Assembly (NCBI GenBank): GCA_963924555.1
Contig: OZ004593.1
Location: forward strand, 3,654,480-3,718,479
From: Crambe crambe
Taxonomy: Eukaryota > Porifera > Demospongiae > Poecilosclerida > Crambeidae
Length of the DNA: 64,000 bases
Direction: 5' to 3'
Position numbers and translations under genes: made by a program
Notes under the pieces: model-generated
What the model saw: only the letters and a program-made list of their open reading frames with translations
What the model was told of the DNA's origin: nothing
Database searches by the model: none
Shown: piece after piece, positions 12,968 to 24,800 of the stretch
How the letters are laid out: each line of letters starts with the position of its first letter
How positions within the stretch are numbered: the stretch's first letter is position 1

Positions 12968-14664
12968 AAGGCTAGTCAAACCCCTAATAGAGAGCCAACC
13001 AAATCTACTGTCTGAATTGATGCTAGCTAGCTATAATTAGCTATACTTATGTATGACTTGAATTTTCTATGTATAACCATGGTCACCTTGCTTGCAAATC
13101 GTGGTACTTACTTTTACCATCATAGTATTCTCAGAGGTTTTTCACGCTTAGTGTGCAAGTTTATTATTTTTCAACAATGAACGGGGGGAAATGTTATTAA
13201 TAATTTGGCTAAAATATTCATGTTTATTGTAGCTATCAGTCCAGTTCCTAATTTAATTATTCTTAAAGTACTGATTTTATTTTCTATAATGGACTGGTAC
13301 TTTGAGGTCACAGCACTAATGTTTGACTACACAATGAATGATGGTGGCAATAAGAAGTATAGAAATTATTATAGTACATGGGTGTAGGCAAAGGCAAGGG
13401 GGAATGGCTTGTGGGGTTTAAACCATCCTATAGTAAAGCATTATTCTTAATGATTTTATACTAGTATCCTATGCCCTCTCAGTGGCAGCCCTAGACAGCT
13501 ATGTCTCGACTAGCTAATTTCCATTTCAGATTACAGCATAAATGCAAGCAAAATGGTTTATTTGGTTGTCAGTCACCAATTTTTCCTTGTGGAACCATAC
13601 ATAAGTACAAACAAGTGACTCAGTATTTTAAGAGAGTGCAAAGTGGGATGGCACAGACCCCCTTGATTCTTGGACCTTGACCTGTGACCTCGTGTCTGAT
13701 TGGCAAACTAAATCTATGGGCATCTCTACTATGTGGTGTTACAAGTGAACTTTCTCTCTGGTCTCTTGATCGTTGTGAGTGCCTAGGCACTTGTTTACTC
13801 GATACTCAAAGCCTTGTTGGCAACACTACACAACACCAAGGGTTTTAAATCACTGTCAGTAACCTGATGTGAGCTCCATCAGCATTCATTCCTTCCATTT
13901 GTATACAGCAACAGCAACATCTTTCATTTAAGAGCTGTAGTTAACCTTGATGCACTAGCTATTGTACTACATTAAGACCATTTGAACACTAGACTACTCT
14001 GTGGCAATTAGTCTAAGTTGCCTATATAGCTACATATATAAGGTTCAAACTAATTGGTGTTTCTGACTCTATATTCTCATCCTGAATGGATCATCTGATG
14101 CATGTCTATTCTCGTGCTGGCTACATGCATGCACCATATTATTATTTGCATCTGCATTACATCATGCGTAAGAAATGAAAGCACTAAAGTGCAAACCCTC
14201 TGCACTGCAGTAAGTGCTACATGTTGTAACCTTCGATTGCTGGGGCGAGGGACCACATATCCACTTTAGCCTCAAACCCAGCCTCTCTTTTCCTTTTTGG
14301 GGGGAGCGGGGGAAAAGAGAGCCTGGTATCCACTGTTTGTGCACGTGCCCAGAAATCTGGAAATCACTCAGATATTTCTGCTACACAATTGTCATAATTA
14401 ATGGGCGCAGTTTCACAACCAGTGCCGGCTATAGTTCCTCATTTCTCCTTTCTGCTGCTCTTTGTTTCTCCTTGGAGAAACTTGGCATTCCTGAAGAAGG
14501 AACAACACACAGCTGTTAAGGCAGTCTACGATGGGAAGGATGGTGTTGCATAGGTGTAGGAAGATGATTTAGAGCATGGGGGCACCAATCACATGGGTTT
14601 TATCACCTTGGGGGGGGGGGGGGGGGGGAGCCCACTGATCATGTGGCCATAGGCCACAGCTATG

Positions 14665-14855
14665 GGGAGGGTGTGGGAGGGGATGTGCCCCCTCCCACAA
14701 AGCGTGAAGCCAAAAATGCTTACTACTCTGAAGTATCCCAAATTTGTCCTTAATTACTCTGGGAGGGTGTGGGAGGGGACGTGCCCCCTCCCGCAAAGCG
14801 TGAAGCCAAAAATACTACTCTGAAGTATCCTAAATTGGTCCTTAATTACTCCCTT
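14665..14855. repeat. 96-bp direct tandem duplication
   Basis: A unit starting GGGAGGGTGTGGGAGGGG and running through CCCTCCC, GCAAAGCGTGAAGCC and AAATTNGTCCTTAATTACTC occurs twice with a 96-bp period. It lies next to a G-homopolymer. The unit resembles part of the repeat near 50400-50500 (GTCCCGCGCGGAGCGCGAAAG). Confidence 0.75.
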
Positions 14856-15549
14856 TGGTGACTACATGTAACAACTTGTGGTCACCAAAGGGAGTAGCCA
14901 TTATATTAATAGTTTATACCTTGGAGGGGAACATTAACCTGCAGTCAGAGTGAGCATAGTTGGTAGCTTGGGACCAGCCCCCAATGAATGAGGGCCACAG
15001 CCGCCCATGGCTCTCATGCTTCCTACACCTATGTTTTGTTTGTCAGACTCTCCCCTTCATAGTCTCCACTAGTTACTAGTCTCACTAGGCCAGACTAGTG
15101 AGACTAACTAGTTGCTATGATGATCGACTAATGATGCTGTGGCCAGTACTACCTTGCTACATCTGCCAGTCTTAGGATCAGACAGCCTTCTTTTCTGTGC
15201 CCTTATCAATGTTACTTGATGCCATGCATTCTCAGAATAGTACGTCATGCTCATTGCATATGCGTTTATTAAGTGCAGGCCCCCCAAAAAGGAAAAAAAG
15301 AGACTGGGTTTGAGGCTAGGCGAGCTACTATGGGTGTGCATTATTTGGAATCACAGCATAGGTAGAAGCTGGCTGTTTAGCTCAAATGCAACTATAGAAA
15401 CGTTAGATTGTCACCTACTTGTGCTAGTGTCCATCTTAAGGGTTGAAAACTCGCTATCTTGGAGATCAGGTGCACGACCTTACCCCTCCTAAATAACCAC
15501 ATCCATACCAGCTACTTCACTCCCCAGAAGGCCAAGCAATATAGTCTTA

Positions 15550-15835
15550 TAGTCTGGCGTCACCAGCCCAGCTTTTCTTCTATTTTGGGGGAGGGGGGAA
15601 GAAAAGTGGTCTGGGAGTAACTCTCAGTGCCTTCTCCATAGCTCTAGACTGCTTTGCCGACATGGAATGAATTGTGGCTGTCTCACCTATACATGATTGA
15701 ATAGAGCAATCTGATTCCCACGCAGCTATAGCTGCGCACATGGGCATCACAAGTAGTTGATGCTAGAGCTCCCAGACCACTTTTCTTTCCCCTCCCCCCA
15801 AAAAGAAGAAAGGTTGGGCTGGTAACATCAGACTA
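15550..15835. mobile_element. MITE with about 70-bp terminal inverted repeats
   Basis: The left end TAGTCTGGCGTCACCAGCCC and right end GGGCTGGTAACATCAGACTA are imperfect inverted repeats. The pairing continues inward through the AGAAAAGTGGTCTGGGAG / CTCCCAGACCACTTTTCT blocks. It is about 286 bp with no coding capacity. The target duplication is not resolved. Confidence 0.8.
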
Positions 15836-16000
15836 ATATTCTTATTGTTATAGGCGCAGTCACAGAACACTCAAAGGGGTATAAGTAATATCGGTTACCG
15901 AACTTTGCCCAGTTTTTGTGCGCCATGCATGTGCGCATGTGCGCTATAAGCAACGACCATTTCCAACTGAGGGAGGATCTCTGTAGTTTGCAGAACTAGA

Positions 16001-16917
16001 ATGGACGCAAGGTATGCTATAAGCATTAATTGCTGGCTAGTGTGCATGTATGTACAAGTTTGTGCTAATGCTGTAAATCAAAGGCCCCTACAGCTACTCC
16101 TCATAGCTACCTGATTTGCTCATAGATAGATTTGCTACATGGAGGCCATAGCCCCCACAGATCTTTGGCATCATTGCCCCCACAATATTCCCACAACAAC
16201 ACTAACACAGAATATGTAGGTACACTGAGCGAACACCATTTTTTATGTGTAACTCACCATGGGTATTTAATAGCACCAAAGCTAACTATGGATTAGTATA
16301 ACTGACATGACTGACTCTGACTTCTGTATTCCTAATGGCCAGGTGTATTGTAGCTACCCCATGAAATTTCAAAAGTACCCTATGATGAAAAGTGTCCAGA
16401 TCAACATTACTGTATGTCCCTTGAACTGAGAGTTAGTACTGTAGTAGTAAAGTTTATCAAAACAGGTAGTTCTTAGTCAGAGTATTCATAGCTATAACCA
16501 TATTGGGAGAAATTCTGATGACAGCTAGAATAATCATCATTCTCTATGTTTGTGATTTAACTGCTCTGCTCCTGATTAGGTCTGATTATGATACCCTCAA
16601 GAATAAGGAAGTAGAGGTTTGAAATTTAATCATAGCTATAATCATGACTATTTTCATTAATCATTATTAGTAGATGAAACATGAAATTCAATCTGAATAT
16701 AATAAGCACATAGATGTGGCTGAAGATGAAATAGGGGGACTGAGTGAAAATATAGGTATTCATAATTGTAATAATTATGTTACATGTTTGGTATGTTGAA
16801 TATTTATGATAGCATTGATAGCTAAAGCACCTGATGATTTCCAGAAGATATCACATTCAAGAAGGGTGAGATATAATATTCTAGATAGCAGCACTCACTT
16901 CAAGCTCTCTCTTCCCC

Positions 16918-16968
<51 letters not shown>

Positions 16969-17391
16969 ACACACACAGAAACAGAAAAAAAGATTTAGAC
17001 TTAAAAGATGTTCATGCTGTTCTGTGATGTGATTTTTAAAGTGACTGTTCGCTTTGTAATAATTATTTCTCATGAATTTTAGTAACAAGTGGGCATGAAT
17101 TATGTGGTCATGGGGTAGTCTCGCGGAGCCCCACCCCTCGTTTGCAGGATGCACTTTGACCTTGTGACTAGTGACATGGACTATTCCAGCTGCAGCTTCA
17201 GTGGCTCTGAGCTCGCTACCCTGAAAAATGAGGAAAAAGAGGTAAGAGACTCGGAGAACATGGCTACTTGGCGTGACTATAAATCGATTTCATGAAAATT
17301 ATACCTTAGATAAGAACAAAGATTTTTAATCATTGTGTCACAGTCAACACAAAAGATAGAAAGAAACACAGGGGACTTGATGAAAAAACGG
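16001..17391 (+). CDS. Putative small coiled-coil protein gene, unidentified
   Basis: A phase-consistent chain of short exons can be drawn: 16001-16011, 16580-16616, 16674-16755, 16822-16865 and 17344-17391. It reads MDARSDYDTLKNKEVE, then a charged helical segment with HIDVAEDEIGGLSENI, then STQKIERNTGDLMKKR. An alternative first exon at 17176-17241 (MDYSSCSF...LKNEEKE) joins the last one in the same phase. The 3' end is unresolved; one possible last exon at about 17524-17557 adds a short hydrophobic tail. A GC-rich TGCGCATGTGCGC motif precedes the first ATG. I do not recognise the family, and the chain could be fortuitous. Confidence 0.33.
16913..16977. repeat. Poly-C plus (CA)n microsatellite
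   Basis: A run of about 20 C residues is followed by a (CA)n tract with one TA interruption. The Pro/Thr-His open frame through it is an artefact of the repeat. Confidence 0.95.
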
Positions 17392-18324
17392 GTGAGTTAT
17401 GAGATTTTCACCATTCCTAAGTCTAAACAACGCTTTTTGACTTGGAAATGCTGTCCCATGCTAAGTAGTCTAATACTAGCATTATCTTTCACCTTCTTGC
17501 AATTGATGAATTCTATGGCTGTAGCTAGTAACAATTGTGGTACTTGTTTCTCTATAGCCCTGATAACAGAAGTCACTTCAAGTTACATTACTGCAAGACG
17601 ACGCAGACAAAGAGTGAGCAGAACTTGTGTACACAGGGAGCATGATATATAAAGTACAAATTATGATTTCATACAGAGAAACGTGTGTTGTGCACTGATG
17701 TGATGTGTTTCATATAAGGCTTTCTGTAGTAGTAACTGCAAACTTGAAAGTTCTGAAGCAAGTGAGATGAGTGGACAATAGACTCAAGATTCACTTCATG
17801 GACACCATCAGTAGGAGCCTTTTCTATTCCAGTGGTAGAGACAATTACTTTGGACAAATTAATATTAGCTAATTATTGTGAGTGTAAACTTAATTCAATG
17901 AAACAAATTTAAAGTGGATAGCTATTATTAACACTATGGCTTAGGGGTGGGAGATGAAATTGTCAGGTCACAACACTGCATCGTGTTGACATGACCATAG
18001 CATTAATTACTTGGGCTGAATATGTTGAAGCAACTAGCCAAGCATATGGTAATCAAAACAACACAGGTGGCAGTTACAAGAGATCCATGGACACACTATG
18101 TACTCTAACCACTGTCACTAATAAAACCTTAAAAGTCCATACACAAGAACACTTTTTTCTTAAAAATAATTATAAGGCACACAGGCACAAGTGAAATATT
18201 AATCGAATACAAAAAACAACAAAAGGAACCTTTTTGCAAGCCATACACGTACATAAAATATAACGTATGGTTAGAAAGATGTGTGGTTTCATGTTCAACC
18301 AGCTTCAATAAACTACCTGGTAAG

Positions 18325-18513
18325 TTAGCTGTTGGCTCTCCTGCGGGCAATCCACCCCAGTAAAGCACACACACACACTATGCCAATTACAACAAACAAA
18401 ACTATTGCCAGTCCATCACCAACTCCAAACTGATAGGCAGCACTCGCTGGAGGTGTCAGCATCGCGAAAACGGCCAAAATCAGGGAAAATACACATAAGG
18501 ACTTCATCTTCAC
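18325..18513 (-). CDS. SMIM30-like single-pass membrane microprotein
   Basis: A 62-residue single-exon frame has an N-terminal signal-like segment with an Ala-rich cleavage area (PPASAA). This is followed by GDGLAIVLFVVIGIVCVCAL, one membrane span, and a short basic tail (RRRAN). Size, order and the Gly-Asp before the span, with Cys inside it and a basic terminus, resemble vertebrate SMIM30, an ER-membrane microprotein. This is recalled pattern similarity, not a database match. A second in-frame Met lies two codons in. The gene diverges from DNAAF5, with 334 bp between the two start codons. The initiator and clean signal-peptide layout argue that it is real despite its length. Confidence 0.6.
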   Translation of the reverse strand: MKMKSLCVFSLILAVFAMLTPPASAAYQFGVGDGLAIVLFVVIGIVCVCALLGWIARRRANS

Positions 18514-18847
18514 CTTTCCAAAACGTATACACAGAGTCTCGCTGATCTTGTTGAATTAACCTGGAAACGGAAATCTTAGAAGAGTCTGGCGCAATATTTA
18601 GGCGTAAATCACTTGATCCCGATCTCTATATCTCTTTGAAGTTTGATGCTAGGCCTATCTCAACATTCAAAAGCGATCTAGCTTTCTCCGGAATGGTCAT
18701 GTGCTTTATCACGTGATAAGGGGAAACTCCTCCAAATTTGATTCGGCGCGGGAAATTTCAAATGTTTTCCCAGGAAAATCTCTCATTACGTATACCAGAG
18801 ATAGCTCTGATCTTACACACCACAACATCATCGAGTAACATAGTGAC
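18514..18847. promoter_or_regulatory. Bidirectional promoter between SMIM30-like gene and DNAAF5
   Basis: The 334-bp gap separates divergent start codons. It contains a palindromic E-box within TTATCACGTGATAA (about 18709-18722) and an E2F-like GGCGCGGGAAA (about 18745-18755). No TATA box is evident. Function is inferred from position and motifs. Confidence 0.5.
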
Positions 18848-21800
18848 ATGGAGGATCAAGAGAGAATCCAGGAATTCGTGCAGGTAATCTTCGAATGGCA
18901 ATGTCCATGGATCCAGTGGGTATATTTTCCAATTAATGAGCACCTACATTGATTTTAGAAACTACAGCATGATGTAAACTGTCTTTCTGATGAGAGTAGA
19001 GGTACTCGAAAACGTGCACTAGGAAAGATTTATGACCAGGTTCTAGTTCAACAGAGAAAGGAAAGTTTTTCTCCGGCAGTCCTTCATGGCATGCTTGATT
19101 TCTTACTCAAACCTGTATTGAAGATGTTTTCTGACCCAGCTGAAAAATGCAAAGAAATTGCTATTAGATTTATTGCTGAGTGAGTTTATTTTCCAGTTGG
19201 AATTGATTTAGTGTAGCTGTAGTGTTACTGTAAGATTGGCAATATGAAATTGTTCAGGGGGAGGTCACTCCCATTCACTTTGTACATACGTTCACGACTG
19301 GGGTCAAGGTTTTTGACCACCCAAAAATCTATGTTGACCTCTTGACTGTGCACAGAAATTTTCTTTGACTGTACCTAATACCTTTTCTTGACCGGTACCT
19401 TACGTATTATGCATGCACAATTATTGGGAATAAGATTTTATTCCATCATTCAAGTGAGTAGCACCATAATTCAACAGGATATCATCAGTCATGAATCTTA
19501 TGTAAGACTACCAAGATGTAGCTAGCTACACAAGCAGCAGTGAAATTTTCCGCACAGAACTTCTACAAGCATGTGCTCGCAGAGCAGAACTTATTATGAT
19601 TACATCATATAATGACGTCATAATATGATTGATCGATCAACAGTTTGATTATTGCTAAGCTATTATAATAAGCTATTAGTATTATAGAGACGACTAAATG
19701 TAAGCAAATGTATCTGTTTGGTAACAGCATTGGGAAAACTTCAGTCCTGAATCATATCTTGACCCTTGACCGAAACTCTGAAGAGCCGTTGACCGTCTGA
19801 CCGGAACAGAAAATCAATCTTGACCCCTTGACCTCACTTTGACCCCGGTCGCGAACGTATGTACAGAGTGAATGGGAGTGACCTCCCTCTGATTGTTGTT
19901 GCCCCCCATCCAAAATCATCTTCCTAGGTATATGAAATATAACCTATTGGAATAGCCCACTCTGAATAGAGTGGCATTATGCTTGAAAAGAGTGTTCTAT
20001 ATTATGCCACTCCTGAATATTATTTCTATACGTGTATACAATGTACTGCATGTGTGAACCATCTCAAGAAAGAATAAGTATTGCATTAAAATGGGCGTAT
20101 CCCATCTGTATTCAGTGGAGCTCATGATTATCTACATTATGCATTACAGATATTTACCTTTGATGGATGACATTACTGGTCATCTTCCTTACATCATACC
20201 AGTCATTGTGGCAAGATTAGGTAAGATGTAAAATTCAGCACCCAACTCTTACGGTGTTGACAGGCAATATGTCTATAATTATAGCAGCATGCCCCCATGA
20301 AATTGGGTTGTAAGTACTGAGAAGTAATCTTGTAGGGTAACTGTGTGTACCAGAATGTAGCCTATGATATATAAGAAGGAGGAACCCTCTCTTTATGTCA
20401 GTTTATCGTGAGGTGCCAGATAAGTGATAATTTACTGTACAAAACATTTATTAGGTACACAGGTAATAACTGAGTCCTCAGAAGAAGTCCGTTTGAACCT
20501 GGTGACCTTGCTGACCCTGATCATATCGATCTCTGTTATGGGCATTGCTCCTTATCTCGATGACTTAATCACTATTTTGCAGAAAACCATTATAGATCCC
20601 TATCCAGAAATCAAGAAGGTCAGTTAATAGATTAAAATGCTGGGAACTATATTATAGGGAGTGGTATCTTGTATTCATTCTTTAGGAGAGTTGCACATGT
20701 GCCATGAAGTTAGCTGTAGCCATTCCAGCTACTTTCTACCACCAGTCAGAATCACTGGCAAAGCCACTCTTTATATCTATGACACACCAGCACTCCAAAG
20801 TCAGGGTGGCTTGCATCAAGGTTAGTACATTATATGTTAGTGTAGATGTAATCCTGTGGCTTAGAAATGAAGTGTTTATTGTGAAACCTATAGCCATTGG
20901 ATTTTTAGCTAGTCAATTAACAAATAAACAGTGGATATTTGTTATGAATAGCTGTGTAGATTTATTTTACTATGTTGATTATTATGAAGAAATGGGAGGA
21001 AAACATTGAAAATGAAGTCATTAGTGTCACACACATAATAAATTAAAGTAGTGTATATAATGAAACGGGTGTTATGCAAAAACTAGTGTAGCAATTGACA
21101 GTTGGAAATTGTCATACTACAGCATGAATGAGTCATCAAGTGATAGTCTTCAGTACTCTTGCTTTGATGGTGGATTAAGTCAAAACTCTGTCATGCCAGA
21201 GTATTGGGATATTCCAAGTGAGAAGAAGTCTGCAGCAACAACTAATGCAGTTGTCATCCTTCTATTCACTCTTGTGGGTTTACCAAGTAATCTGTTGGTT
21301 ATTATAGCTATCTTGTGGCAAAAACTAACTAGAGAACCAACGCTCATCCTATTGCTCAGCTTGACTCTAACTGACTTTTTGGTGTGTATGCTGATTATGC
21401 CATTCACTGTTCTATCTGGATTCATTGGTAGTTTCGTATTTGGTTCTAGTGATAGCATAAGGTGCAAGATGTGCCAAGCCGGACTTGTTTTTGTGACTTT
21501 AACCATTTTCTCTCTCCATATTCTCTCCTTGATATCACTGGACAGGTTTATATATATCAAGTTTCCATTGAAATACCACAAAGTAGTGACTGTAAAAAGA
21601 ACAATTGTAAGTATTGTAGTGTTGTGGGCACTGTGTGTAATACTTTCAGCATTTCCATTATTTGGATTTGGTGATGTGATGTTTGCTTATTCTGTGTCCA
21701 CTTGCATCGTAAAATTTGAGCATGAGACGAGAGTGACAAAGAACATCTATTACTTGATCTTCCTGGTTGTTGAAGTAGTTGTTTTGCCATTGTTGGTTCT

Positions 21801-24800
21801 CTTTGTGACTAATATTTGGGTGGTATGCATAGTACAAAGACAGATCAGAAAAATATACAGCACCAAGAAAACTATGAGTAGTCAAGATGACTTTGTTTTA
21901 AGTATCAGTAGAAAGCTCAAAAGGGAAAAGAATCATAAACAACTTCAACTGATAAAAGTATTTGGTGGTATTTTGTTGGCAAATGTGCTAACTTGGCTGC
22001 CCATCATTGGATCCATCTTTGCAGCTATTGTTGTCAAGTTTTCAAGTTGGACTGCTGTTGTTCTTAGTATCAGCGTATTTTCTCATGCTATTGTTCATCC
22101 ACTGATTCAAGCCTATCTGGTTCCTGAGATAAAGAATTATCTTAAGTACTGTGCTGCTAGAGTGATCAAGCTACTGCCTTGCAGGTCATACCAAACTAGA
22201 ACTGTGAGAGATAATAATGCTTCAGATCCAGTGGGTGATAGTTTTGTTTCTTCAGATCCACTAACTGGTGCTGTTACTTCTACAGAAGAAGTCAATATGG
22301 AGTCTTCTGCTAAATGTGTGTGTTTTGATGTATTGAGTGTCACGCTTCTCCCTGACACTGTTGATAAACCTCATTGTGATATGTAATTCCACTTGCTATT
22401 TTTAGTATTCATGTTATTCTTGGCTGCTACAAACCTCAGAAGTGGTTTGTGAGTATCAGTGTTTTTTATTAGTGAACAAATATTTGCTTGATTAGACACC
22501 ATGGCTAGTAATTGCTCCATTCTGCAGAGGAGGATCAAGATGGTGTATATTATATTGTGTTCTGAAGATAAGATCTATGGTCCAGCACTAGCTGATTATA
22601 TTTATACAAAAAGTAGCTGGAGAGTGAAGCAGCTGTAAAATGTAGACCTCCGCACATGCAGTTATTGGTAACTACATATTAATTTTTAGAGTACATGCCA
22701 AATGCTCTTGCCCCACAATTTATATGCATGCAGACATATGCAAATTATGTACTTTTCCTCTTCAGTTCAGCTCAGGCTTACCTTGTACACATTCTGCCTG
22801 AGTTTTATTTTCATGAATGAATTCAATGTGGAGTCTTGTAGTTCACAAGCAACTCTTAGGAAGGAAGGTGCAATTGAGCCTGTGCACTGCAAATAATATA
22901 TTGTAATCTTAAGAGATGGTATGATGAAGCAAGCTATTATCTTCTACTATTCAGCGCAGCAGACATTTTGCACATGTGTGTTGATGACCCTTTACCCAAC
23001 TAAGGGTAAGTGGCACTCTCCACCCTGTGCTACAATTTTTTTCTTAGTATGTAATTTTTCTTCTAATTGGTATGTGTTTGTAGAAAGATGTAAATACTGC
23101 TACGAGGCACAATACCACAACTGTTTCTCAATCACCATACTGATTTTTAAGGCTCTAAGAACATCTTGCTGTGTGCAGTGTGTGGGCATTGTTATTAGTA
23201 CTCACAGTATATAATTTGTAAAGAAAATTTCCTTATCAAAAGTAATAGGTGGAAAGTAAACCTAATGACGAAATCCTAACAATTATTGCCAGCTGCATAA
23301 TTTAATTTCCTCTATGATTTCATGATTGACAGCTTTGGGGGTAGCGATTTTGTGCATTTAGGGTCACAGAAATCGCAATAATGTGAGTGTAAGTTATGTA
23401 TATATATACTGAGGTATCAATCACAGAGACACAAGTGCTGTGGTTGATAACCTACTAGGCTATGTTCATGTAACATTCAATTGGCGAGTGAAGCGAGGTT
23501 GTTTGCTAGCTACTCCAATGACTTCCATATCAGTGTGCGAAAAAAGAAAGTCTTTTCTTCTATTTCTGTTACCAATTTTGTCTCTATAGCAAATAATACG
23601 TGCATGCATATATTGGAGATGATGTATGTGTCATTATAATTATCTTGAATCTGATTGGGGTGGGGGTGGCTCGTTTCACTCACCAGTTAATTTTTTTGTC
23701 ATGCATATTATTACTGTTGCTATGGGGGAAAGTAGGTGATTAAGTTTTGTGGAACTGCTTTTTTTAGAGGTACATAATATTTGAATATCCCATAAAAGCG
23801 AGTGAGGAAACTGGTAGTGAGAGAAAATCAGCAAAAAGGCAAACCATAGAATAATATGCTTAGACAGATTTTGCACTTTTCAATTACTGTACTGGGGCAG
23901 TACAGAAACAATATCTTTAATACAGGAAACTTTGCTTTTGGGATTGATTTAGTAGATGGACTGAATAGTTTTGTAGGACTCTTAGTAGCTACAGCCCAAG
24001 TGTCATTTTTTTGTTATAAGAGAGAGATATTCACTATAATTATTATGTACTCAAGTTGTTATAAATCATGCAGGGTTGGGGATTAAACACTCCATACCAG
24101 TCTAAGTCTATCTTGAACACAAACTGTACAGTGTACATACAAATGGCCAGTCAAAGTCAAACAATACATCATATTTCTTGGTATGTGCTGAGTAGAGGAG
24201 TACTTTCTCTTTTTTTCGTCTCAATTGCTTGCAAGTTTTTGAGAATTGGCTTTAGAAGTTTGAAATTGATTCTAGTGGTAAGCTGATGTGATGCCCATAC
24301 AACCACTGCAAGTGTAGGCACTAGAGGAATGCTGGATTTCAGAAAGAAGTATGTACTCTTATAAGAAGGATGAACTAGTTCCTTTGCTGCATTCATCACA
24401 AAAAATATTACAGCTATTACCAGATATGCAAGTCCTTCCATGTTATTTTGTGCAACTGATGTGTATGGGCGTACTATCAATATTAGGAATGATAGTGCTG
24501 CAGTTATTATAGCCATCAGTGTAAAGTAGGACTGATTGAGGGTGGAGTAGAAAACTATAAAATTGACTAGCCGTGTAATGAGGTGTAATGCTGAAAATCT
24601 CCTGCAGTCGTATGGTGTTATCTTGTAGCATCCTTGGAAAGCATCCATGAATATGCGGAGAGAGGGACTGTTGAGTGAACAGGAGTTGAGGCACCTTTGG
24701 AACCAGCGAAAAGGATAGAGGCAGAAGAGAAGGATTGGGAGTATATTAAACACAAGGATAAAAATCATACCCAATATGAAATAAGGAATATGTTCTTTCC

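Larger units (their letters stand above)
12968..16000. other. Intergenic repeat-rich stretch
   Basis: I see no supportable gene here. It holds inverted partial copies of one repeat (TAGCCTCAAACCCAG at 14264-14310 and its complement near 15283-15325), homopolymer G near 14611-14628, the 96-bp duplication at 14665 and the MITE at 15550. The short open frames are Pro- or Ser-rich low-complexity readings of these repeats. Confidence 0.5.

Noticed and set aside
16806-17154. Open frames rich in Pro, Thr-His or Val-Cys on both strands
   Set aside because: Produced by the poly-C/(CA)n tract. The plus-strand part overlaps one exon of the doubtful gene, but the repeat portion is not coding.
17669-17857. 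Minus-strand 62-residue frame
   Set aside because: No homology recognised, no signal peptide or splice partner, and it could be chance.
24443-24694. Minus-strand alternative frame in the multi-TM gene
   Set aside because: Overlaps the intact 565-residue frame; no independent signal.
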